DNA from: Nitrososphaerota archaeon
Lineage (GTDB): Archaea; Thermoproteota; Nitrososphaeria; Nitrososphaerales; Nitrosopumilaceae
Assembly: GCA_028867785.1 (NCBI GenBank)
Contig: JAGWFS010000014.1
Coordinates: 1-57,213, forward strand
DNA length: 57,213 bases
Direction of reading: 5' to 3'
A model generated the notes under the pieces. That model had not been told where the DNA came from. It saw only the letters and a program-made list of their open reading frames with translations, and searched no databases. Below, piece after piece: positions 51,014 through 57,213 of the stretch (its first letter is position 1; every line of letters begins with the position of its first letter). Made by a program: the position numbers and the translations under genes.

Positions 51014-52306
51014 TTGGCAATCAAGCTTACTAAGGAAGAGGTACAAAAGACCACAAAGGATCCTTTGGCATTATTCCGAAGTGGCATAAAATCAAAAGTC
51101 ACCTTTGTCAAGTATGAAAGAAAACTAAAGATCTTTTTGTGTCATACGCTAGAAGAGCATTTGACTGGTAATCCAATTCTTAGAGAAGAGCAACGAAAGA
51201 AACGATTGACTACTGGAAACAAAAATGAAATAGAGGATTTTTTGGATGCTGACTTTGAAGACAGGGTAAGAGAGTTTGTAGATAAGGCAAGAAAGGAACC
51301 TGCATGGACCGAGGATGTATTATTGGCATATTCTGCCAAACTCAAGGAAAGAACCCAGTTACCCGAAGAGGATGCTGATTATCTCAATCCGCAAAGCTTT
51401 AGCAATTACTTCAAAGCACAAAAGAAACTTTTCAAAATGAATGGTATACATTTTGTCTGGGATAGAATCAACTCTACTTTTCCGGAACTAGATAATAACA
51501 ATGAAACGAGAGGATATGAAAGAGATGAGATTAAGGAAATTTTGAATTTTGCAAATCCAATGGAGAAAGCAATCGTGTTGATTGCCGCTTCATCAGGAAT
51601 GAGAAGAGGTGGATTTGCTTTTACGTGGGATTGCATTGTACCAATTTACAGAAGAAATGAGGACCTGATTATGGGTAGATTTGATGACGAAGATGATTCA
51701 GACCTTGTATGCGGCATGATCACGGTATACAAAAAATCATCAGAACAATATTTTGCGTTCTTTACACCTGAAGCCTGGAAAGCCATTAGGATCTACAAAC
51801 AAAAATGGCTGGATGATATTACGCATAATCCAAAAGACAAGGATTTCTTTATGAAGAAAGCAGGACCTTTTGTAGAATCCCTTAGTACTGATGCCGTTGC
51901 AAATAGACTATCAAAAGTATTGAAACGTGCAAACATCAGGGATATTTTGACACATGGAAAAAGAAGACATACAGTCCCGGTATTGAATGGATTCAGGCGG
52001 TTCTTCAACAAGATCAACAAGGAAACTCTATCGAAAGACTCCCCACTTGCAGCCTTGATCAAAAAGGAAATGATGCTAAGCCATACCGGATTAATCAAAC
52101 TGGATAAGAATTACTTTAAGACGCATTGGAAAGAATTGGTAGAAGAATATCTTCAAGCTGTTCCCTCACTGACTATCTCCAATGAGGAACGACAAAAGAT
52201 AACGATAACTCGCCTCAGAAAAGAAAAATCAGAACTTGAAGAGAAGACCAACAGGATAGATGATCTCGAAAGAAGATTGCGAATAATGGAAAAAACGAAA
52301 ACGTGA
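51014..52306 (+). CDS. Tyrosine recombinase (integrase) of right element
   Basis: 430 residues, ATP-independent integrase. Arg in ASSGMRRGGFAFTW, box II VLNGFRRFFNKI (Asn in the His place), LSHTGLI and Tyr in KNYFKTHW. C-terminal coiled coil (LEEKTNRIDDLERRLRIMEK). Start is TTG 51014. A coiled-coil continuation (VYDELEKRIRMLEK) lies in another frame downstream to 52382, so the original protein may have been about 25 residues longer; an A6 run at 52290-52295 is the probable slip site. Confidence 0.88.
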   Translation: MAIKLTKEEVQKTTKDPLALFRSGIKSKVTFVKYERKLKIFLCHTLEEHLTGNPILREEQRKKRLTTGNKNEIEDFLDADFEDRVREFVDKARKEPAWTEDVLLAYSAKLKERTQLPEEDADYLNPQSFSNYFKAQKKLFKMNGIHFVWDRINSTFPELDNNNETRGYERDEIKEILNFANPMEKAIVLIAASSGMRRGGFAFTWDCIVPIYRRNEDLIMGRFDDEDDSDLVCGMITVYKKSSEQYFAFFTPEAWKAIRIYKQKWLDDITHNPKDKDFFMKKAGPFVESLSTDAVANRLSKVLKRANIRDILTHGKRRHTVPVLNGFRRFFNKINKETLSKDSPLAALIKKEMMLSHTGLIKLDKNYFKTHWKELVEEYLQAVPSLTISNEERQKITITRLRKEKSELEEKTNRIDDLERRLRIMEKTKT

Positions 52307-52385
52307 AGAAGATAAAAGTGTGTATGATGAATTAGAAAAGAGAATCAGGATGCTAGAAAAAACAAATCTTAAAAAAGAATGAACA

Positions 52386-53027
52386 TTATTTCGAGTCCTT
52401 TTCTAACAAATCAATTACGTCAGCATATCTAGAAGATAAATCACTATACATATGCTCTAATTTTAATTTGGTTTTATGATTGGCCTTTATCATCTTATTT
52501 ACCTTCTTGAAAACCTCATCAAAATCATATCGTGATATCAGAAGACTAAATTCTGTTTGAAAGACATCTTTGCTAAATAAATTAGAAATAAGTACGTCTA
52601 ATACTGTTTTAGCAAGCTCTTCAGAATTAAAACCTCTAAACCAATTTTGTCCGGTCTTCATACCTTTAACTAATGCAAATAGAAAATATGGTGCAGTCAT
52701 ATTTTCAACAGCTTTAAAAATTTCATTTGTAGTTTCATATTTGTTTAATGATGTAGTGTTAGAGAGTCTATCATTAAAAAACAAAGAAAATTTTTCTATT
52801 TTTCTATCATTGTTTTCAAGAAATTTTTTATTTAATACATAATGCTTCTCTCTCCCTTTTTTGATAAAATTAATTGCGCCATCTTCTGTTAATATTGCTA
52901 GATAATCAGACAAAACCGGTTTTGATATTCCTAGCTTGTTTTCAAAATCAGTAAACCGCATTTTCTCATGTTTTATCAGCAAGCTGAATATTCTATAAGT
53001 AATGGTACTAGTTGGCTTAGCTCGCAT
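52386..53027 (-). CDS. Winged-helix regulator of right element
   Basis: 213 residues. N-terminal winged helix (RFTDFENKLGISKPVLSDYL, EDGAINFIKKGREKHYVL) and a helical C-terminal domain. AT-rich compared with the core genes. Divergent from the RHH gene at 53138 over a 110-base region with palindromes; probably the switch that keeps the element silent. Confidence 0.75.
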   Translation of the reverse strand: MRAKPTSTITYRIFSLLIKHEKMRFTDFENKLGISKPVLSDYLAILTEDGAINFIKKGREKHYVLNKKFLENNDRKIEKFSLFFNDRLSNTTSLNKYETTNEIFKAVENMTAPYFLFALVKGMKTGQNWFRGFNSEELAKTVLDVLISNLFSKDVFQTEFSLLISRYDFDEVFKKVNKMIKANHKTKLKLEHMYSDLSSRYADVIDLLEKDSK

Positions 53028-53062
53028 TTTACTAATTCAAAATATAAAATCATGTTATTAAA

Positions 53063-53138
53063 GGTTAGATAAGCTAACCCATTGTAAAATTAATTTTATA
53101 ACAATGTATATCAATAGTTAGGTTTCCTTACCTAACTA
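53063..53138. promoter_or_regulatory. Palindromic operators between divergent regulators
   Basis: GGTTAG-ATAAG-CTAACC at 53063-53079 and the perfect TAGTTAGGT-TTCCTT-ACCTAACTA at 53115-53138, whose last base is the first base of the RHH start codon. Both share a GTTAG core. Likely binding sites for the winged-helix or RHH protein. Confidence 0.6.
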
Positions 53139-53320
53139 TGGTCAAGGTTCAAATGAATGTGAAAATAGAACGAGGCGACTTACAATTAGCACAGAAAATA
53201 TCCGACATGAGAGGAGAGGGTTTAGCTGATTTTGTAAGATTATCTATGAGAAGAGAGTTTGCAAGACTTGGTTTCTTGAATAAACAAGAATCCAAAGCCT
53301 TGGAGGTTCAATCAAATTGA
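53138..53320 (+). CDS. RHH/CopG-like regulator
   Basis: 60 residues. Strand MVKVQMNVKIER followed by two helices (LQLAQKISDMRGEGLADFVR, LSMRREFARLGFL), the ribbon-helix-helix pattern of plasmid CopG-type repressors. A perfect palindrome overlaps its start, suggesting autoregulation and control of the replication operon that follows. Confidence 0.7.
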   Translation: MVKVQMNVKIERGDLQLAQKISDMRGEGLADFVRLSMRREFARLGFLNKQESKALEVQSN

Positions 53321-53541
53321 ATCGTTCTTGTGCTGATAACAATCCAAAAGTTGTAACAAGAATTTACAACTGGGACGGTAAACTAGTAGAAATTAATCTT
53401 TGCAAAGATCATTTGAACGATACTGATTTTCAGGATTTTATCAAAGAGTTTCCGCTGAATCAGATTATAAAAAAAGACGCTGAAGGGAGTAGGTTCCAAA
53501 CTAGTCCTTCAGGTGATTCCATTGCCACGGAGGCAACATGA
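53317..53541 (+). CDS. Small Cys/His protein
   Basis: 74 residues, TTG start inside the end of the RHH gene. NRSCADNN and INLCKDHLND give a possible zinc site similar in outline to the protein at 55918 (RCGAEDC and PLCKLH). Function unknown. Third link of an operon of overlapping small genes. Confidence 0.55.
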   Translation: MNRSCADNNPKVVTRIYNWDGKLVEINLCKDHLNDTDFQDFIKEFPLNQIIKKDAEGSRFQTSPSGDSIATEAT

Positions 53542-53697
53542 TTGAGTAACAAGATCCTACCATTAAACTATGTCAAAGATTTCATGCTTTGTACTCATTG
53601 CATACGAATCAAGGGTAGGTCTAGAAAGTTCTACACATCTCATGCCTTGAAATGGCATATCACCAACCAGCATAAAGACGAGGCAAAAATGACATGA
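53542..53697 (+). CDS. C2H2 zinc-finger miniprotein
   Basis: 51 residues; TTG start immediately after the previous stop. MLCTHCIRIKGRSRKF...HALKWHITNQHKDE gives a C-x2-C...H-x3-4-H finger. Stop overlaps the next ATG (ATGA). Confidence 0.65.
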   Translation: MSNKILPLNYVKDFMLCTHCIRIKGRSRKFYTSHALKWHITNQHKDEAKMT

Positions 53698-53927
53698 GTA
53701 AGACGTTTGCCGTCATATGCATTGTCCTAGGTTGTAAGAAATGTGACAAGATATTGTATTCTGACTTGGAATTCCTCAAGAAGCATCTCAGGACGCACAA
53801 CCATAACGAGTTGCATAATACTGCAGTTAAACTTGGTATTATCGAATCCTCATACTTTACAGGATATGACTTTCTGTTTGACAGAATACTCGAGTTTTGC
53901 ATAATACGGGAGGACCTTGTGGCATGA
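53694..53927 (+). CDS. C2H2-type zinc-finger protein
   Basis: 77 residues. CKKCDKILYSDLEFLKKHLRT then HNHNE: a C2H2 finger, followed by a helical tail. It is the second finger protein in a row, in an ATGA overlap with the one before; its stop overlaps the ATG of the replication ATPase. Confidence 0.7.
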   Translation: MSKTFAVICIVLGCKKCDKILYSDLEFLKKHLRTHNHNELHNTAVKLGIIESSYFTGYDFLFDRILEFCIIREDLVA

Positions 53928-55918
53928 CACATTATCAATGTACTAACTGCTATAAAGAAGGCAAGACGCTTGAAGAACTTCGTGCCAACGGCTGCAATTG
54001 CAGGTCTGAAAAGCTAAAGATGATTGACGGTAATGAAGAAGCAGAAAAAATCATAGATGCTGCAAAGAAGAAACAAAAGGAAGACGACGAGAGGTCCACT
54101 TCCAAGAAAATCTACGACTTTGCAATGTCAAGGATCAAGAAGATCGTTATAGCAGAAAACGACTCCGACGGTGCATATGCGATTGTGGAAAACAACAGCC
54201 ATCTGGAGCCAATCAATCTGACATCAAAGCGATTTAGACAATGGTTACGTGACTTGTACTCAAGGAATGTTGAATCAAACGACATCCATGGCGATGATGT
54301 ATTCAAAAATGTAGCAGATGAGATAATCGCAAGAGCCCAGATGAACGGAACCGCGCGGGTAAGAATTTACATCAGGATAGCACAGCTAGAAAACCAGATC
54401 TTGTATGATCTTGGCACGCCAGATTGGAAGCTAATCAAGATAACGCCTGATAAAATAGAGACCGTAATCTTTGACACGTCATTGCCGGTCTTTCAGAGAA
54501 GACAGTCTTTGCAGGCACAAGTAATACCAAAGGAAGGCGATGGTGAGGAATTAAAAAGATTTGCAGAGTTGCTTCGCATTTCAGACGATGACAAGCTTGT
54601 TTTCATAGTACATCTGATCTGCATGTTTCTTGAGTCGTGTCCAATACCAATTATGGTATTTGATGGAAGTGCGGGAAGTCTCAAGACGACTGCAACTGCT
54701 GCAATAAAGATGGTGGTGGACCCAAGCGGCAAAAAGATAGAGGATAATGTCTCAGCTATGGCAGAAAAAGACGGCGATCTAGGAATACAGCTCAACAACA
54801 GATATCTTGTAAGTTTTGACAACGTTACATCAATAGACAATGACATTTCTGATGTACTATGCAGAGCCGTAACAGGCGGTAGTAACACAAGGCGCAGGAA
54901 ATATAGTGACGATGACGAGGTCATACACAGCTTCAAGAGAAAAATAGTTCTTAATGGAATATTTCCTAGCTTGGACTATCCAGACTTGCAGACAAGGGTC
55001 TTGAATTATGCAAGAAATCCAGTGGATGACAACAACAGGATTACGGAACAGGAATTTATTGAAAAACTTGAGCAACTACTACCAGGTCTGCTTGCAAAGA
55101 TCTTTATCACTTTGAGCAAGGCATTAAAGTCATATCCTGACCTCAAGACCAAAATCAGGCCAAAGACTAGAATGGCAGATTTTGAGATATGGGGAGAGAT
55201 AATCTCGCGTGTTCTGGGTTACGATGCAAACAGTTTTCTTGACTCGTATCATCGCAAACTGACCGAGGGCCAGATCTCACTTATTGATTCACATCCAGCA
55301 GTTGGATTGATCCAGTCCTTGATGGAAAACAGGGAACAATATGAGAATACAATCAGTCATTTGCACCAAGAAATCACAGGTATAGCTGTAAAGTCTGGAA
55401 TCGAGATCAATTCCAAATACATAAGATTTCCAAAAACTCCAAGCTACCTCAAGAAAGAACTCAAGATTGTAGAGCCTCTCATCAAAACAATAGGATTTGT
55501 TGTAGAGACATACCATTATACCAAAAACGACGGCAGGTTTACGAAGAATTCCTCAATTGTAAGGATATCCAGAAGGGCAGTACAGTCCACCCTAGATGTT
55601 TCCGAAATAGCCTCACTAGCCTCACCGATGGACATTCTAGGCACGAAAACCGGTGAGGCTATTGGTGAGGGCACAACCAACGCGCCCTCACCGGAAAAGC
55701 CTGAATTTACGCACAAATCAGATACCGGTGAGGCCAGTGAGGGCGGTGAGGGCATTCCGGAAACATCCCACGGAAGGCAGTTCCTCTGCAGGACCTGCAA
55801 CGCCGGCCCCTGGCCGGTAGATGCCATTGGACACAACAGGACGAAGATAATGGACTGGCACAAGGGACACGAGATTGAATTCATGGATCAGGAACAGCCT
55901 AAAGGAGAAAACCGGTAA
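53924..55918 (+). CDS. SF3/P4-type replication ATPase with zinc modules
   Basis: 664 residues from ATG 53924 (ATGA overlap). Zinc motif CTNCYKEG...CNC at the N-terminus. ATPase with Walker A GSAGSLKTT near 247, Walker B VSFDN near 296, and the family run DVLCRAVTGGSNTRRRKYS, IVLNGI, RMADFEIW. This matches the ATP-binding proteins of bacterial plasmids and phages that act as replicative helicases. C-terminal zinc motif CRTCNAG...HNRTKIMDWHKGH. Between them is a Gly/Glu-rich linker whose DNA contains repeated GGTGAGG. Likely the replication protein of the element. Confidence 0.8.
   Translation: MTHYQCTNCYKEGKTLEELRANGCNCRSEKLKMIDGNEEAEKIIDAAKKKQKEDDERSTSKKIYDFAMSRIKKIVIAENDSDGAYAIVENNSHLEPINLTSKRFRQWLRDLYSRNVESNDIHGDDVFKNVADEIIARAQMNGTARVRIYIRIAQLENQILYDLGTPDWKLIKITPDKIETVIFDTSLPVFQRRQSLQAQVIPKEGDGEELKRFAELLRISDDDKLVFIVHLICMFLESCPIPIMVFDGSAGSLKTTATAAIKMVVDPSGKKIEDNVSAMAEKDGDLGIQLNNRYLVSFDNVTSIDNDISDVLCRAVTGGSNTRRRKYSDDDEVIHSFKRKIVLNGIFPSLDYPDLQTRVLNYARNPVDDNNRITEQEFIEKLEQLLPGLLAKIFITLSKALKSYPDLKTKIRPKTRMADFEIWGEIISRVLGYDANSFLDSYHRKLTEGQISLIDSHPAVGLIQSLMENREQYENTISHLHQEITGIAVKSGIEINSKYIRFPKTPSYLKKELKIVEPLIKTIGFVVETYHYTKNDGRFTKNSSIVRISRRAVQSTLDVSEIASLASPMDILGTKTGEAIGEGTTNAPSPEKPEFTHKSDTGEASEGGEGIPETSHGRQFLCRTCNAGPWPVDAIGHNRTKIMDWHKGHEIEFMDQEQPKGENR
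55611..55751. repeat. GGTGAGG iteron-like cluster
   Basis: Six exact copies of GGTGAGG or its complement (55620, 55652, 55664, 55686, 55727, 55745) plus two with one change (55611, 55737) in 141 bases. An 11-base unit ACCGGTGAGGC occurs at 55649 and 55724. Lies in the coding sequence of the replication ATPase. Possible replication origin with binding sites for the element's own protein. Confidence 0.6.
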
Positions 55919-56133
55919 TGAAAAAGACAAGATGTGGTGCAGAAGACTGCAGAGAGACCGCGGCCTTCTTTTATGTAACCCGGATCCAAATCATAGGCAA
56001 ATCGGCTGCAGCAGGCCAGAAAGTGATTATGCAGGTTCCTTTATGCAAGCTTCATGCCATGCTATTTGATGTAGCACAGGAATTAATTGAATCTGATTTT
56101 AGTGTTATTCAGATGAGGGAGATACCAGTATAG
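55918..56133 (+). CDS. Small Cys protein after replication gene
   Basis: 71 residues; ATG overlaps the ATPase stop (TAATG). RCGAEDCRETAAFFYV and VPLCKLHAMLF form a likely zinc site. Helical end. Operon with the ATPase and the next recombinase (two-base gap). Confidence 0.6.
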   Translation: MKKTRCGAEDCRETAAFFYVTRIQIIGKSAAAGQKVIMQVPLCKLHAMLFDVAQELIESDFSVIQMREIPV

Positions 56134-56135
56134 GA

Positions 56136-57080
56136 ATGACCAAGACAGATTCTGAAAAACTAGACGAGATACTTGTCAGAGTGGCAAGGATAGAGAAGGC
56201 CCTCAACATAGTACCAGACAGGGAATCAGAAGTATCAGATACAAGCCAGAGCATCCAGACGTACGAGTTATTCGCAAAAGAAGATCTAGGCCTTGAGGAA
56301 AACACCATACAGAACCAAAAGTCAGTCATACAATCCTTCCTGCATAATTCTGGAGGCATGATCAACGAACAATCAGTCAAGGCATATCTTGATACAAATC
56401 CCTCTCCTGCATGGAAGACAAACCAGCTAAAGGCGCTGAGGCGCTACATACGCGACTTTCTCAAGCTTGGAAACTGGATAGAGGGGTTCGAGTTTACAAG
56501 GGTCCGTCCGAGGATACACAAGGAGTATCCAAGCAATGTGGAGCTTGCAGAGTTTTTCTATGTCCTGCCTGCCGACTCGCAGGTCATATTTCTGGTACTG
56601 CTAAGCTCCGGCCTGAGGCCAGGCGAGGTTCTCGGTCTGAGGATGAAAGACGTGAATTTTGATGACGGCATAAACATGGTGGATGCATCAGGTATCCATC
56701 AAGGAAAGACCAAGTATTCTTGGATGAGTTTTATCACTGGCGAGGCTGTAAAAGTCCTACTGGAATACCTGTTCGGTAGGGGGATTCTCTCAAGCCCAGA
56801 ATCTACGATATTCTCACTTCCCATGCGTACCCTTCAGGAACACTTTAGGGATGCGTCTGAAAATACAGGGATTGATGTTACTCCCAAGCTTCTCAGGAAG
56901 GTATTTGCAGATAGGTGCGAGAGGGCCGGAATCAGTAAAAAGTACATAGACGCCTTCTGTGGCAGAACTCCAAGAGGGGTGCTTGAGAGCCACTATACTG
57001 ACTATTCTCCCTCTAGGATGAGAGAGGAATACAACAAGGTAGAACCGCTCCTTGCCCTTGGAATAGAACAGGATCCGTAA
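56136..57080 (+). CDS. Second tyrosine recombinase (XerC/D-like)
   Basis: 314 residues. N-terminal SAM-like domain (ELFAKEDLGLEENTIQNQKS), Arg in LSSGLRPGEVLGLRMKDV, box II TPKLLRKVFADRC (Lys in the His place) and Tyr in ESHYTDYSPSRM. Smaller than the tRNA-adjacent integrase; may resolve dimers or excise the element. An N-terminal acidic coiled segment (KLDEILVRVARIEKALN) is extra. Confidence 0.82.
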   Translation: MTKTDSEKLDEILVRVARIEKALNIVPDRESEVSDTSQSIQTYELFAKEDLGLEENTIQNQKSVIQSFLHNSGGMINEQSVKAYLDTNPSPAWKTNQLKALRRYIRDFLKLGNWIEGFEFTRVRPRIHKEYPSNVELAEFFYVLPADSQVIFLVLLSSGLRPGEVLGLRMKDVNFDDGINMVDASGIHQGKTKYSWMSFITGEAVKVLLEYLFGRGILSSPESTIFSLPMRTLQEHFRDASENTGIDVTPKLLRKVFADRCERAGISKKYIDAFCGRTPRGVLESHYTDYSPSRMREEYNKVEPLLALGIEQDP

Positions 57081-57115
57081 TCGAAGATCAAGAACCATCT
57101 CATTATCAGTGGTCA

Positions 57116-57161
57116 TATTGCGCCATCCTAAACCAGAAACGCGCAATAGATTCGCGCAATA
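57116..57161. repeat. GCGCAATA repeats at the window edge
   Basis: TATTGCGC at 57116-57123 faces two direct copies of GCGCAATA at 57141-57148 and 57154-57161. Just behind the second recombinase gene; could be its core or arm sites, or iterons. The window ends soon after. Confidence 0.45.
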
Positions 57162-57213
57162 TTATGCAAAAAAGGGTTACTAAAATTCAGTCATAGTTCA
57201 TGCCTAGAATCAT

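Noticed and set aside
1-57213. CRISPR arrays, rRNA operons, insertion sequences
   Set aside because: No regularly spaced direct repeats, no rRNA sequence and no DDE or HUH transposase gene was recognised.

Overview
The window looks like a chromosome segment of an ammonia-oxidizer-type archaeon (Nitrososphaeria/Thaumarchaeota). Diagnostic genes are archaeal: TFB next to Gar1, SRP19 and SRP54, S8e, S24e and S27ae, aIF5A, Dph6, Pus10, Alba, the archaeal GHMP shikimate kinase, the archaeal AroA'/AroB' start of the shikimate pathway, ScpA/ScpB, and a J-domain/ferredoxin fusion known as a thaumarchaeal hallmark. Many genes start with GTG or TTG about 25 bases after a TATA box, as expected for leaderless archaeal transcripts. 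Two of the three tRNA genes carry introns at the canonical 37/38 position. The exact genus cannot be told from the sequence alone.

Layout. (A) About 1-8098 is accessory DNA. An AT-rich block (1-3650) holds a thiol/metal-type module: a Met-rich membrane protein, two HxlR regulators, two thioredoxin-fold proteins, two Cys-bearing membrane proteins and a Cys-rich miniprotein. A higher-GC block (3729-7952) holds a VirD4/HerA-like ATPase and a tyrosine integrase that sits just past the 3' end of tRNA-Leu(CAA) (8099-8198), the classic position for an element integrated in a tRNA gene. (B) 8200-50968 is core genome: SufC, TFB/Gar1, SRP19/S8e, ScpAB, translation factors, SRP54, Pus10, small zinc proteins, S24e/S27ae, ApgM, GalT and sugar nucleotide enzymes, thiamine synthesis (ThiDN and ThiC, divergent), the shikimate/aromatic pathway on the minus strand (31.8-45.5 kb), and an MqnC-like radical SAM enzyme beside a UbiD decarboxylase, which may use chorismate for menaquinone. 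(C) From tRNA-Arg(GCG) (50894-50968) to the window end is a second integrated element: an integrase directly after the tRNA, a divergent winged-helix/RHH regulator pair around a perfect operator-like palindrome, a run of tiny zinc-binding proteins, an SF3/P4-type replication ATPase, and a second tyrosine recombinase.

The most interesting unexplained signals are a dense cluster of GGTGAGG/CCTCACC iteron-like repeats inside the 3' end of the replication ATPase gene; two neighbouring core genes (TPR-like and Lrp-like) broken by in-frame stops; a convincing C/D box sRNA directly behind aIF5A; a structured-RNA candidate at 43532-43592; and the thiol-redox cassette in the left element. Neither integrated element has both ends in the window, so their full gene content is not visible.
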